From Rahnella sp. AA (GTDB lineage: Bacteria; Pseudomonadota; Gammaproteobacteria; Enterobacterales; Enterobacteriaceae), in assembly GCF_002834385.1 (NCBI RefSeq), contig NZ_PITQ01000003.1, forward strand, positions 124,001-188,000: a DNA stretch of 64,000 bases. The letters are read 5' to 3'. The notes under the pieces were generated by a model that saw nothing but the letters and a program-made list of their open reading frames with translations, was not told where the DNA came from and made no database searches. Position 1 is the first letter of the stretch. Every line of letters starts with the position of its first letter. Positions 38,410-47,476 of this stretch are shown here, in pieces. The position numbers and the translations under genes were made by a program.

Positions 38410-39893
38410 TTCAATCCTCCTTTCAGACCCTGCAGAACGGGCAGGCGTAGCGTCAGCGAGGTGCCGCCATCGGGGCGGGTCGAGAGATCTAAAGAGCCAC
38501 GATGATGAGCGATAAGCGTCTGGATCAGACGCAGTTCCATTCCATTTCCGGGGCGGGAAAACGCCGCTTCCGGGCGGGCATAGCGCACCTGCTCACGCGG
38601 TACGTTATCGGTGATGTAAAAACACAGCCACCCGTTATCCTGTTTCGCCACGATATTCATGACCAGCGACAACGACGGCATGGCCTGCGCCTGGGACAGC
38701 GTATGATCAAGCCACAGGCTGAGCGCCGTGAGGATTTGTGTCCGTTGCCCGAAAGCCTGTAAATCAGGAGGGGTGACAACGTAACGCAATTCCCCTTCAC
38801 CTAAAAACCGGCTGTCGTACAGTGCACTGAGATCATCGAAGAATTCTCCGAGCGACCAGACGGCCAGCGGTTCAAAATCCAGCGACGGGCGGCAGGCCTG
38901 TAACCGGCTCACCGCCTGCTCACCTTCGCGCCAGGCAAATTCCAGCGCCATATTATTGCCTTCTTCGCCATTAAGCCGCCTCGCTGCCGCCAGCATGTTG
39001 ATTGGCCCGTTGAGCTGGATCAGTGCGGCATCCAGGGATTCGCGGATCGCCGCCAGCAGTTTGCCGTTAGTGAGCTTTTGCTTCAGGCGATCAAGATAGC
39101 CCTGTTGCTGTCGGTGGTGCTGATCGGTGCAATCGGTGAGCACAATCAGTTTTCCGGGTGATGTAATGCCGGTAAAGAAGCGGCTCGCCTCTTCGTTAAC
39201 CCCCTGAATCGCCCACTGTCCGAAGGAAAACCACCGGATACCGCCGCGGATTGACACGGGCACCGGCTCACCGCTGTTCAGCTCATCTTTCAGTTCCGGA
39301 TAACCCATTTCGGCCAGCAGTTCAGTGCCCCCGCAATCCGCGCACAGGGTTTTGTAAGCCAGATTATCCATCACCACTTTGTCATGCTCATCGACCACCA
39401 CCACCGCTGCCGGGATGTTATTCAGCACCTCGGTAAACAGGGTGATGTGATTACGCAGGCGTTGCTCCAGCGCGTATTTCTCGCTGATGTCTTTATGCAT
39501 CCCGAGATAGTGCTCGACGCGCCCGTCAGCCCCTAAGATCGGCGTAATCGTGACATCCGCCAGATACAGTGACCGGTTATTACGGCGGTTAATCAGCTGG
39601 CCGCTCCAGGGGTTTCCCTGTAACAGCGTTCGCCACATTTCTTCATAAATGTGCTTCGGCGTCTGCTGGCTGGCCAGCAGACGATGGTTCTCCCCTAAAA
39701 GTGTCGCCAGTGCAAAACCGGTCTGGCGGCAAAATGCCGGATTGGCATATAAGATCCGCGCCTCCGGGTCGGTCAGCGAAATCGCCACCGAAGATTGTTC
39801 AACCACGGTATAAAACAGTGAAGGATGTTGCAGCGACAGTCGGCTGGCGATATTCCCCTCTGGAAACGATGTTGATAGCGCCGTTAAGCTCAT
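38406..39893 (-). CDS. nifL: NifL, redox/nitrogen-sensing anti-activator
   Basis: 495 residues. The first PAS domain (about 25-130; SVAISLTDPEARILYANPAFCRQTG) binds FAD and senses oxygen. A second PAS (about 150-260; NIPAAVVVVDEHDKVVMDNLAYK), a coiled-coil/H-like region and a C-terminal GHKL-like domain follow. It binds and inhibits NifA under oxygen or fixed nitrogen. ATG 39893 with GGGGAG upstream is the start; the longer frame to 40127 crosses the promoter. Confidence 0.95.
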   Translation of the reverse strand: MSLTALSTSFPEGNIASRLSLQHPSLFYTVVEQSSVAISLTDPEARILYANPAFCRQTGFALATLLGENHRLLASQQTPKHIYEEMWRTLLQGNPWSGQLINRRNNRSLYLADVTITPILGADGRVEHYLGMHKDISEKYALEQRLRNHITLFTEVLNNIPAAVVVVDEHDKVVMDNLAYKTLCADCGGTELLAEMGYPELKDELNSGEPVPVSIRGGIRWFSFGQWAIQGVNEEASRFFTGITSPGKLIVLTDCTDQHHRQQQGYLDRLKQKLTNGKLLAAIRESLDAALIQLNGPINMLAAARRLNGEEGNNMALEFAWREGEQAVSRLQACRPSLDFEPLAVWSLGEFFDDLSALYDSRFLGEGELRYVVTPPDLQAFGQRTQILTALSLWLDHTLSQAQAMPSLSLVMNIVAKQDNGWLCFYITDNVPREQVRYARPEAAFSRPGNGMELRLIQTLIAHHRGSLDLSTRPDGGTSLTLRLPVLQGLKGGLK

Positions 39894-39958
39894 GTCTTTC
39901 TCCCCTTTGTTGCACAATGCTGGAACCCAAATCACAGATAAAACCTCAGAAATACCCG

Positions 39959-39974
39959 TGCAATTTGCAGGCCT
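39959..39974 (-). promoter_or_regulatory. sigma-54 promoter of nifLA
   Basis: On the minus strand AGGCCTGCAAATTGCA: GG-N10-GC with a TTGCA -12 box, about 66 bp upstream of the nifL start. The nifLA promoter is NtrC-activated in Klebsiella, and no close TGT-N10-ACA NifA site was found here. Confidence 0.7.
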
Positions 39975-40096
39975 TTTGCAGGGGCATCTCACCAAAGCTT
40001 GATCTGAACAGGCTCTTTTGGGGATTAAGAAGTAAAGTTTGCGGTTTTCAGGGCGCGGGAGGGCGAAGAAGTGCGTGGTACAAGGCCTGAGAGGAA

Positions 40097-40134
40097 TTTC
40101 CTTTGCGCTTTTATAAGGCAAACGCAAAGGGAAA
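40097..40134 (-). terminator. hairpin downstream of nifM
   Basis: TTTCCTTTGCG pairs with CGCAAAGGGAAA (one bulged G) around a 15-base loop, about 50 bp past the nifM stop. It probably ends the nifUSVWZM transcript and insulates nifLA. Confidence 0.5.
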
Positions 40135-40136
40135 TG

Positions 40137-40153
40137 TGCAATTTTCGTGCAAA
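40137..40153 (-). promoter_or_regulatory. possible NtrC site upstream of nifLA
   Basis: The minus-strand reading TTTGCACGAAAATTGCA has a perfect left half (TGCAC-N-AAAAT) of the NtrC consensus TGCACTAAAATGGTGCA; the right half is imperfect. It lies about 165 bp upstream of the -24 element, a distance comparable with the nifLA NtrC sites of Klebsiella. Confidence 0.45.
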
Positions 40154-40184
40154 ACGGGCATGACGGAAGGATGATAATACCGGC

Positions 40185-40979
40185 TCAGGCCGGGATCAGT
40201 TGTTGCAGCCACGCCCGCTGGTAATGCTTCTGTTGCCGTGCCGTGAGTTGCTGGCGTACCAGCGCTAAGGCTTCCGCTTTTGGCACCGGCTGTGGCAGGC
40301 GGATTTCTTCACACAGGAGCAAATGCCAGCCAAGCTCTGTTTCAACCGCCGGGCTAAGCTGACCGGCCTCAAGACGAAACAACATTTCATCCAGTTCAGG
40401 ATAAAGAATGCCGCGCCCGACCCAGCCGAGAACACCCCCACCCATTGCGCTCGGGCAGTGGGAATAGCGCAGTGCCTCGCGGGCGAACAGCTCCTGCCCG
40501 CTGCGTAACCGGCTGGCAATCGCCTCAATCTGGTCGAGAACGCCCTGTGAATTGCCTTCAACGGTGAGCAACAGATGGCGGGTATAGCGCTGTTCCGGGC
40601 GGATAAAATGCTGCGAGTGCCCGCGATACCAGGCTTCTACCTGTTCGTCGTCCGGCAGCGGTGCCTGCTGCTGCACCCAGTTCAGCTGCTCACGCAGCAG
40701 CGTCTGGTGGAGGACCAGTTCTTCGATTTCCTCCCCCGTCAGTGACAGTTCTGATAATTCTGCCGCCAGCGCCTGGCGCGTCATTTCAATCGAGTGCGGT
40801 TCAATCTGCAAAGAACGCCCCAGAGCGGCCTGCGCCACGGCCTCTTCTATGACCTGCTGGCGCTGCCAGGCTTCAATAAATTGCTGGTACTGCGCGGACG
40901 TTGCGCTAAGTTCATCGCTCAGGTTCATTTGTTTCGCCAGCTTCCAGCGGCTGTAACGGTGCCACACGGGGGTACTCAT
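40185..40979 (-). CDS. nifM: NifM, peptidyl-prolyl isomerase for NifH maturation
   Basis: 264 residues: N-terminal helical SurA-like part and a C-terminal parvulin domain (about 130-240; RYTRHLLLTVEGNS, SHCPSAMGGGVLGWVGRGILYPELDEMLF). It is required for folding and activation of the Fe protein. It overlaps nifZ by 4 bp and is last in the nifUSVWZM unit. Confidence 0.93.
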   Translation of the reverse strand: MSTPVWHRYSRWKLAKQMNLSDELSATSAQYQQFIEAWQRQQVIEEAVAQAALGRSLQIEPHSIEMTRQALAAELSELSLTGEEIEELVLHQTLLREQLNWVQQQAPLPDDEQVEAWYRGHSQHFIRPEQRYTRHLLLTVEGNSQGVLDQIEAIASRLRSGQELFAREALRYSHCPSAMGGGVLGWVGRGILYPELDEMLFRLEAGQLSPAVETELGWHLLLCEEIRLPQPVPKAEALALVRQQLTARQQKHYQRAWLQQLIPA

Positions 40980-41419
40980 ATCCGCTCCTCCTCCAGATTC
41001 AGTGCATGCTCGGGTACCTGAAATATTCGCTGTGCGAACAGCACCTGGTAATGAAATACGTTATCCAGCGGTTCGCAGCCCATCACACGCCCGATACCCC
41101 CCAGCGGCATCACTACCTCACCGCGAATGACCAGATCACGCCGGGAACTGACCCGGTCGCCATATTGAAAAGCGCCCGCCAGCCAGGGCGCGTCGGCGGC
41201 AATCAGTTCCTGTTCACGGCACCCCACAATCAGGTCATCGTCCAGGAAATGAACCTGATAAACGATGGTGTCCTGCAAAAACACGCCCCACTCGCGTACA
41301 TACCCCAGGCTGCCGCGCCGGATCAGTAAATCCCCACGATTTTTACCGGCGAAAGTTCCGTCATCGCGCACAATGCGTGTGACCCGCACCTGCTGATCAA
41401 CCTCAAATGCCGGTTTCAT
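40976..41419 (-). CDS. nifZ: NifZ, P-cluster maturation factor
   Basis: A 147-residue protein. The segments FEVDQQVRVTRIVRDDGTF, GDLLIRRGSLGYVREWGVFLQDTIVYQVHF and GCREQELI are the NifZ core, needed for maturation of the second P-cluster in NifDK. Both ends overlap neighbours by 4 bp (nifW and nifM). Confidence 0.92.
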   Translation of the reverse strand: MKPAFEVDQQVRVTRIVRDDGTFAGKNRGDLLIRRGSLGYVREWGVFLQDTIVYQVHFLDDDLIVGCREQELIAADAPWLAGAFQYGDRVSSRRDLVIRGEVVMPLGGIGRVMGCEPLDNVFHYQVLFAQRIFQVPEHALNLEEERI

Positions 41420-41754
41420 GGCCGCAGCTCCAGCAGCTCTTCCCAGCCAATAAAACTGGCATTATTGCGCTGATAAACAGCCAGCCCGGACTGCGTCGCC
41501 AGCGGTCCGGCGATTGTCTGCGCGTAACTTTCCGCCAGCAAACGCCGCGCCAGTTGCCAGCTGGCGCGATCTGAGGCGTCTTCATCAACAAAATGCACCG
41601 GCACCGCAGCCGTCAGCCGCTGATTAAACTGCACCATAATGTGCAGATGGCGGCTGCGCAGCATCACCGGATCCACCTCCAGTTCAAAAAAATCAAAAAA
41701 GGCTTGTGCGGAATCCAGCTCTTCAACCCCTTCAATACGGGTAAACCACTCCAT
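41416..41754 (-). CDS. nifW: NifW, nitrogenase-stabilising protein
   Basis: A 112-residue protein. The start ATG 41754 (MEWFTRIEGVEELDSAQAFF) matches the family; the ORF start at 41787 would overlap nifV. HLHIMVQFNQRL and a mostly helical C-terminus follow. NifW associates with the MoFe protein and protects or matures it. Confidence 0.9.
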   Translation of the reverse strand: MEWFTRIEGVEELDSAQAFFDFFELEVDPVMLRSRHLHIMVQFNQRLTAAVPVHFVDEDASDRASWQLARRLLAESYAQTIAGPLATQSGLAVYQRNNASFIGWEELLELRP

Positions 41755-41755
41755 A

Positions 41756-42958
41756 TCAGCCTCCCTGAGCCTGAAGATGCCCTTCAAAAGAAAACTGACC
41801 TTCCGTCCGCTGCTGGCACATGGCGATCACTTCATCCTCGCTCGGGTTGCGTTTGAGATGCTCGGCAAAGCGTTTGACTTCCGTCAGTATCGACATCGTC
41901 TGTTTCTCGTTGAGCGAATACCCCAGCCGCGCACAGATGCCGCTCACCGCCTGCCTTCCGGAATGTTTACCGAGCACCAGATTAAATTCACGCCCGACCA
42001 GTGAAGGTTCGATGCCCTGATAGCTGCGCGGATCACGCAAAAGCGCAGCCACGTGTAACCCGGATTCGTGCGTAAAAACCTGTTCACCCACCAGCGGGTG
42101 CTGGACATCAATAGTCCGGCCTGCGGCGGCGGCAACAATGCGACACAGCTCCGGCAGCTCGGTGAAATCAATCCCGCAATCAAGATTCAGGCAGCGTGAA
42201 AGTGACAGCGTCACGCTTTCCAGCGCGGCATTTCCGGCCCGTTCCCCCAGCCCCAGCACGGTCGTATTCACATGCGTGGCACCGGCCCTGACCGCAGCCA
42301 GCGTATTGGCGGTCGCCATGCCCAGATCGTTATGCGCATGCATCTCCAGCTCGCCTTTCCAGTTTTCGCGCAGCCGGGAGATCCGGGCGAACGTGCTGAA
42401 CGGATCCAGAATGCCCAGCGTATCCGCAAAACGCATGCGCTCAATCCCCAGATCGGCGGCCACTTCCGCCAGCATGCTCAGGGTTTCATCGGCAGTGCGT
42501 GAGGCATCTTCACATCCCATACTCACCCGCATACCGAGACGGCGTGCCAGCTGAACCAGCGGTTTGAGCGAGGCGATCACCGCCGGCCACGGCTGATGCA
42601 ACTTCTGTTCACGCAGCAAATCCGATGCCGGTACAGAGATATCCACCCAGTCCATGCCGACCCGCGCGGAGTCGTGAATCTCTGCCGAATTCATCCGGCA
42701 CCACGACATCATCATGGTGTCCGGCAGTTGCCTGCGCAGGATAGCCAGCCGGACGCACTCTTCCTCACCAATCGCCGGCGTACCGGCTTCCAGCTCCCGG
42801 ACACCCGCATTCACCAGCGCCTGCGCAATTTCCAACTTTTCACTGGCCCGGAAAGCCACGCCGGGGCTCTGTTCACCATCGCGCAATGTGGTGTCATTGA
42901 TAGTGACAGCCGGTGGCACAGTGCCGGAGTTAACTTTTTCTGTTTCTAAAGCCGCCAT
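41756..42958 (-). CDS. nifV: NifV, homocitrate synthase
   Basis: A 400-residue TIM-barrel enzyme condensing acetyl-CoA and 2-oxoglutarate into homocitrate, the organic ligand of FeMo-co. [17 protein letters not shown] (metal-binding RDGEQ) and [27 protein letters not shown] (HxH metal ligands) are family signatures. ATG 42958 is preferred over an upstream TTG because it sits 7 bp after AGAGGG. Confidence 0.95.
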   Translation of the reverse strand: MAALETEKVNSGTVPPAVTINDTTLRDGEQSPGVAFRASEKLEIAQALVNAGVRELEAGTPAIGEEECVRLAILRRQLPDTMMMSWCRMNSAEIHDSARVGMDWVDISVPASDLLREQKLHQPWPAVIASLKPLVQLARRLGMRVSMGCEDASRTADETLSMLAEVAADLGIERMRFADTLGILDPFSTFARISRLRENWKGELEMHAHNDLGMATANTLAAVRAGATHVNTTVLGLGERAGNAALESVTLSLSRCLNLDCGIDFTELPELCRIVAAAAGRTIDVQHPLVGEQVFTHESGLHVAALLRDPRSYQGIEPSLVGREFNLVLGKHSGRQAVSGICARLGYSLNEKQTMSILTEVKRFAEHLKRNPSEDEVIAMCQQRTEGQFSFEGHLQAQGG

Positions 42959-42973
42959 AGCCAACCCTCTGCC

Positions 42974-44179
42974 TCAGCCATACGTCGGAGAAAAAATACT
43001 GCCCTGGGCGACTTCCGGTTTTCCCTGCTGCCAGTAAGGTGACAGCGTGCGCAGTCGCGCAACAATATCCGGCATCTGTTCAATCGCCCATTCGATTTCC
43101 CGTTCACGGGTAAAACGTGACAATGAGAAGCGGATACTGCCGTGCGCAGCGGTATAAGGGATATTCATCGCACGCATGACGTGGGAAGGTTCAAGCGAAC
43201 CAGACGTGCAGGCGCTGCCGCTGGAGGCGGCAATGCCGCAATGATTGAGCAACAGCAAAATAGCTTCGCCTTCGATATATTCGAACGCAATATTCACGGT
43301 ATTGGGCGTGCGGGGCTGGTTTGCGCCCATCAGCAGCGTATGCGGAATACTGCTAAGCAGGCCGTTTTGCAGCCGGTCGCGCATTTCCTGCACCGATGCC
43401 ATCATCGGCAGATGTACATCTGCCAGTTCGCAGGCAGCCCCCATGCCCACAATCCCGGCGATGTTCTCCGTCCCGGCGCGGCGTCCGCGTTCCTGATGCC
43501 CGCCACGCACCAGCGGGCGGAAACGGGTATTGCGGCGCAGGTAAAGGCAGCCGCAGCCTTTCGGCCCGTGGATTTTGTGCGCCGAACAGGAAAGCATATC
43601 GATATCCGTGGCACGCAGTGAAATCGGGATCTTACCGACGGCCTGCACCGCATCGCAGTGAAACAGAATGCCGCGTTCGTGCGCCGCGCTGGCCATTTCC
43701 GTCACCGGGAACAGCACGCCGGTTTCGTTGTTTGCCCACATCATGGTGACCAGCGCGACATTTTCACTCAATGCATCGTAATAATGGGCCGTATCCAGCG
43801 CACCTTCTTCGGTAACACCAATGCGGTGGATCATATATCCCTGACGCTCCAGGTGTTCGCATACCGCCAGCGTCGCCGGATGTTCCACTGCTGTGGTAAT
43901 AATTTCACGGCGTTCCGGCGCCAGCGCAATGGCCGAGTAAATGGCAGTCGACGTGGCTTCCGTCGCGCAGGAGGTGAAAATAATTTCGCTGGTATACGCC
44001 GCACCCAGCAGGCTTGCCACCTGCTCGCGCGCGCGTTCAAGCCCGGCGCGGCACGGCTCGCCGAAATCATGAATCGAGGACGGATTACCGTAATAATCGC
44101 GCAGATAAGGCATCATCGCTTCCAGCACCATCGGGTCGATGCGGGTTGTGGCATTGTTATCCAGATACACATTTTTCAT
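42974..44179 (-). CDS. nifS: NifS, cysteine desulfurase
   Basis: A 401-residue PLP enzyme providing sulfur to NifU. The PLP lysine is in SCSAHKIHGPKGCG (about residue 204) and the catalytic Cys in SSGSACTSGSLEPSHV (about residue 325). ATG 44179 gives the usual MKNVYLDNNATTRIDP start. It lies 42 bp after nifU. Confidence 0.96.
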   Translation of the reverse strand: MKNVYLDNNATTRIDPMVLEAMMPYLRDYYGNPSSIHDFGEPCRAGLERAREQVASLLGAAYTSEIIFTSCATEATSTAIYSAIALAPERREIITTAVEHPATLAVCEHLERQGYMIHRIGVTEEGALDTAHYYDALSENVALVTMMWANNETGVLFPVTEMASAAHERGILFHCDAVQAVGKIPISLRATDIDMLSCSAHKIHGPKGCGCLYLRRNTRFRPLVRGGHQERGRRAGTENIAGIVGMGAACELADVHLPMMASVQEMRDRLQNGLLSSIPHTLLMGANQPRTPNTVNIAFEYIEGEAILLLLNHCGIAASSGSACTSGSLEPSHVMRAMNIPYTAAHGSIRFSLSRFTREREIEWAIEQMPDIVARLRTLSPYWQQGKPEVAQGSIFSPTYG

Positions 44180-44221
44180 TGTCTGTTCCTCATGGCCGGG
44201 CGGACATTGATGTGGCAAAGA

Positions 44222-45049
44222 CTAGGCTGCGCAGACAACGCGCATATAACGCCCCATACGTTCAACCAGTTTCTGTTGCAACCAGGCCAGCGTCATATCG
44301 GTCATCATGCAACCACTGCAACTGCCGGAAAGCTCAACCGTCACTTCCTGTCCTTCAACACGCACCAGCGACATATCGCCCCCGTCCGCCTTAATGTGCG
44401 GGCGCAGTGATGCGACCACTTCTTCTACCGCCAGCCAGTTTTCATCCCGTGCGGCGACGGCCACCGGTGTTTTCACCGGATGTGTTTTCAGGATCTCTTC
44501 CAGGCATAACTCGATTTTTTCGTGGCATGAGGTACAACCGCCACCGGCTTTGGTGTAATTGATCACGTCTTCAAGCGTGGTCAGGCCATTGGCAATCACG
44601 GCGCGGCGGATCTGTGCTTCATCGACGGCAAAGCATTTGCAGATCAAGGCACCTTCCTCATGGTCTTCATCCGGCGCTTCCCCCCGGTAATGCTTGATCG
44701 CGGCGCGCAGCGCTTCCTGCCCCATCACCGAGCAGTGCATTTTTTCCGGTGGCAAACCATCAAGATATTCAGCGATTTGCTGGTTGCTTACCTGCTGAGC
44801 CTGCGTCAGGCTGCGGCCAATGATCAGTTCGGTCAGCGCCGAGGAGGAGGCAATAGCACTGCCGCAGCCGAACGTCTGAAACCCGGCATCGAGAATAATT
44901 TCAGTCTCAGGATCGACTTTCAGCATCAGGCGCAGTGCATCACCGCAGCTCAGCGAACCGACGTCACCAATCGCATTCGCCTCATCCACGACCTTGGCGT
45001 TACGCGGATTAAAAAAGTGTTCTTTAACTTTCTCAGAATAATTCCACAT
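44222..45049 (-). CDS. nifU: NifU, Fe-S scaffold
   Basis: 275 residues with three modules: the IscU-like domain ([32 protein letters not shown]), a central 2Fe-2S domain (CKCF...CTSCHEK) and a C-terminal Nfu domain (GSCSGCMM). It supplies clusters to NifH, NifB and NifDK. ATG 45049 gives the standard [12 protein letters not shown] start. It lies 17 bp after the HesB-like gene. Confidence 0.96.
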   Translation of the reverse strand: MWNYSEKVKEHFFNPRNAKVVDEANAIGDVGSLSCGDALRLMLKVDPETEIILDAGFQTFGCGSAIASSSALTELIIGRSLTQAQQVSNQQIAEYLDGLPPEKMHCSVMGQEALRAAIKHYRGEAPDEDHEEGALICKCFAVDEAQIRRAVIANGLTTLEDVINYTKAGGGCTSCHEKIELCLEEILKTHPVKTPVAVAARDENWLAVEEVVASLRPHIKADGGDMSLVRVEGQEVTVELSGSCSGCMMTDMTLAWLQQKLVERMGRYMRVVCAA

Positions 45050-45066
45050 GTCTTTAACCCCTTTGA

Positions 45067-45405
45067 TTAGCCCTGTTCGGGAGATGTCGCACAACGGCTG
45101 CTTTCACAATTGCAGGAGGAAACAACGGGCAGAACGACGCGAATACCCGCACGCTGATCCTGTTCTGCCGCGGTCAGCGTCGCGTTTTGCAATAACGTCC
45201 AGTGCAGCGGATCCGCCAGCAAACGCAGGCCATTAAGCATTTCAACGTGATCACGCGGCAAAAACGTGGCGCTCCAGTGCATTTTCACTTTCCAGCCACC
45301 ACAGGGATCCCCTTCCAGCGCCATCCGCAAGCCTCCGCCCTGTGGCGACAACTGGCGCTGCAACGCCAGCAGGCGGTCAAAAACCGGGGTATCAATAGCA
45401 ATCAT
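45067..45405 (-). CDS. HesB/IscA-like protein
   Basis: A 112-residue protein. [22 protein letters not shown] resembles the central strand of IscA/HesB, and the C-terminal [10 protein letters not shown] carries closely spaced Cys residues similar to the IscA CxC tail. It lies between the sigma-54 promoter and nifU, so it is the first gene of the nifU operon. An A-type carrier or scaffold for nitrogenase clusters is likely. The Cys spacing departs from canonical IscA (more Cys at the tail). Confidence 0.65.
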   Translation of the reverse strand: MIAIDTPVFDRLLALQRQLSPQGGGLRMALEGDPCGGWKVKMHWSATFLPRDHVEMLNGLRLLADPLHWTLLQNATLTAAEQDQRAGIRVVLPVVSSCNCESSRCATSPEQG

Positions 45406-45438
45406 GGTGTCACCTCCAGTACGGGTTTCTTACTATTG

Positions 45439-45454
45439 AGCAATTGTGATGCCA
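45439..45454 (-). promoter_or_regulatory. sigma-54 promoter of the hesB-like/nifUSVWZM operon
   Basis: On the minus strand TGGCATCACAATTGCT, nearly consensus TGGCAC-N5-TTGCA, with GG-N10-GC spacing. It lies 34 bp upstream of the HesB-like start codon. Confidence 0.85.
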
Positions 45455-45538
45455 GTCACATTTTTAGTGTTATTTCAATCACATAACACCTGGCGATATA
45501 AACAATGCCCACACAGATGTCGCGATATTTGTCAGGTT

Positions 45539-45554
45539 TGTCATACAGATGACA
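45539..45554. promoter_or_regulatory. NifA activator site of the nifU operon
   Basis: TGTCATACAGATGACA matches TGT-N10-ACA and is nearly palindromic, 85 bp upstream of the -24 box. Confidence 0.8.
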
Positions 45555-45591
45555 CAGTGCTCAGGGCACTTTCCCTGCACGAACCGGGTTT

Positions 45592-46056
45592 TCACAGCCG
45601 GTCGTCCTCCTGCCATTCGTCCCCCGCCAGCAGTTTGTCGAAACGTCCGGGATCCCGCTGACGGCGCGTCACCTGGCGCTCTGCCGCTGACCAGTGTTGT
45701 TGCGTTTGTTTGAGCAACTGAGCAATGTCGGTGTCCTCCGGCACTTTGATGGCCCGCACCCCGATTTCCAGCAACTGGCGGAAAACGGAATCGCCGATAG
45801 CCAGGCAATAAAGCGTCACACAGTCTTCCAGCGCCGCCATCCGGCAGGCGATTTTTTCCTGCTGGTGGCCGGAGTGCGCATTGAATTCCGCCACGCGCAA
45901 CAGCTGCACCTGATCTTGTTTTACGCCGTACACCACCAGACGGGTGGTGGCACCAAAATGCTGATCGACGTGGTGATAATCCGAACTGGCAAAGGCGACC
46001 TGCATGGGCCATTCGGTGGCGCTGACGGTATCGAGATAACGATTAGTGCGAGCCAT
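45592..46056 (-). CDS. nifX: NifX, FeMo-co precursor carrier
   Basis: A 154-residue NifX/NafY-fold protein. VAFASSDYHHVDQHFG at the N-terminus with its His residues and LLEIGVRAIKVPEDTDI are family stretches. It carries VK-cluster/NifB-co between NifB and NifEN. The gene overlaps the nifN end by 14 bp and is last in nifENX. Confidence 0.94.
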   Translation of the reverse strand: MARTNRYLDTVSATEWPMQVAFASSDYHHVDQHFGATTRLVVYGVKQDQVQLLRVAEFNAHSGHQQEKIACRMAALEDCVTLYCLAIGDSVFRQLLEIGVRAIKVPEDTDIAQLLKQTQQHWSAAERQVTRRQRDPGRFDKLLAGDEWQEDDRL

Positions 46057-47428
46057 AGCTGGCCTCCGGCATCAGGTTAAAGCTGAACACCTGCTTAAGC
46101 GGCGAATGGTAGGCGGCCAGCATGTGATGCTGTTCCTGCACCAGGTTGGCGAGCTCAAACAGCGTGTCGCGGATCCCCGCGTAACCCTGCCGGACCCGCC
46201 GGAATTCGCCGAGCCGGTCGTAGAGCGGAAAACCGGCACGCACCAGGGCGATGCCGTTTTTTTCGGCCAGCGGCGCGGCGTGGGAGTTAGCCACCAGCAA
46301 CGACGCCGGGCGGCTATCGAGCTGGGTTTGCAAATCTTCCAGATCGCCGATCACCACCTGCTCAACCGGCAAACCGGCCAGCGAAGGCTGATTGACCGGC
46401 GCAATGACCGGCCCCACGCTCATCCCCTGGCTTTGGGCAAAATCACACCAGGCCACCAGCAGATCGGCCTCAGCCGCCAGTGCAATACGTTGTGATTGCA
46501 GCCAGGTGTGGCAGTCGATCATTGCGTCCAGCAGTTGCCCGCGCTGGCGTTCAATCCAGGCGGGAACTTCGCGGCCTGAAATCTGATGCAGATGCCGGAT
46601 CAGGTTGTCGGTATTTTCCAGCGTCATCAGGTGCGGCAGATTCAGCGCCATCCCGCGGCTGCGCATTGCCATCAGGCTGGCAGCACAGTTAAGCGAACTG
46701 CCGACGGTTATGGTGGTCAGGCTTTGCCCCATTTGCTCAATCTGGCGCTGCGGCGTGCCCCCCTGCGTGACCGGATGGAAATCCCCGTTAGCCAGATGCC
46801 CGTCCAGCGACTGCGATAAATCCGGCAGGATCACCGGTTGCAGGCCGAAGGCTTCGACATAGCTGCGCAGCAGTTCCAGATCTCCCGGCGTCAGTAAATG
46901 GCTGACCAGCAGATTGACGCGTTTATTGCGCGTGCCGGTCGGGGGTTTTTCCGGCACCCACTGGGTGATCACGCTTTCCATCAGCGCGCTGTAGCCGTTT
47001 TCCAGCGAGCCATAGAAATCCGGCGTGTTCACGGTCAGGATCGCGATATTGTTAAAGCGAGGTTCTTTCTGGCGAAACTCGCGTAACGCCATCGACAAAT
47101 CGCTGCCCTGCGCTTCCGAAAGCCCGGTGCTGAGGATCACAATGGCTTTCGGATTACTGCGCTGACACAGCGTGGTGAGCGCAGTACTGACGTTGCCATC
47201 CGACCCCATAATGGTGGTGGTCGATTCCATCGCCGTGGATTGCAACGGGATCGGATCATGAAAATGCTGGATAAAAAAGACCTTGGCGAACGCGCTGCAA
47301 CCTTGCGCGCCATGAACCAGCGGAATGCAACTTTCCAGCCCCTGACTGGCCAGAATTGCCCCGAGCGGTTGCCCGCTTTTAATGGGCGTAGTCGCCAGGG
47401 GTTTGGAATTACGCAGAATTTGAGCCAT
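46043..47428 (-). CDS. nifN: NifN, FeMo-co scaffold beta subunit
   Basis: A 461-residue NifK paralogue forming the NifE2N2 scaffold. LGAILASQGLESCIPLVHGAQGCSAFAKVFFIQHF is the N-terminal Cys-containing cluster region. ATG 47428 with GGAGGA upstream is chosen over 47446. It lies 48 bp after nifE. Confidence 0.96.
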   Translation of the reverse strand: MAQILRNSKPLATTPIKSGQPLGAILASQGLESCIPLVHGAQGCSAFAKVFFIQHFHDPIPLQSTAMESTTTIMGSDGNVSTALTTLCQRSNPKAIVILSTGLSEAQGSDLSMALREFRQKEPRFNNIAILTVNTPDFYGSLENGYSALMESVITQWVPEKPPTGTRNKRVNLLVSHLLTPGDLELLRSYVEAFGLQPVILPDLSQSLDGHLANGDFHPVTQGGTPQRQIEQMGQSLTTITVGSSLNCAASLMAMRSRGMALNLPHLMTLENTDNLIRHLHQISGREVPAWIERQRGQLLDAMIDCHTWLQSQRIALAAEADLLVAWCDFAQSQGMSVGPVIAPVNQPSLAGLPVEQVVIGDLEDLQTQLDSRPASLLVANSHAAPLAEKNGIALVRAGFPLYDRLGEFRRVRQGYAGIRDTLFELANLVQEQHHMLAAYHSPLKQVFSFNLMPEASYGSH

Positions 47429-47476
47429 ACACATCCTCCAAAACAATGATTGAGAGCAACGCTTCTGAAGCCCTTT

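Noticed and set aside
39894-40127. Extended nifL reading frame
   Set aside because: It covers the nifLA promoter and has no family similarity.
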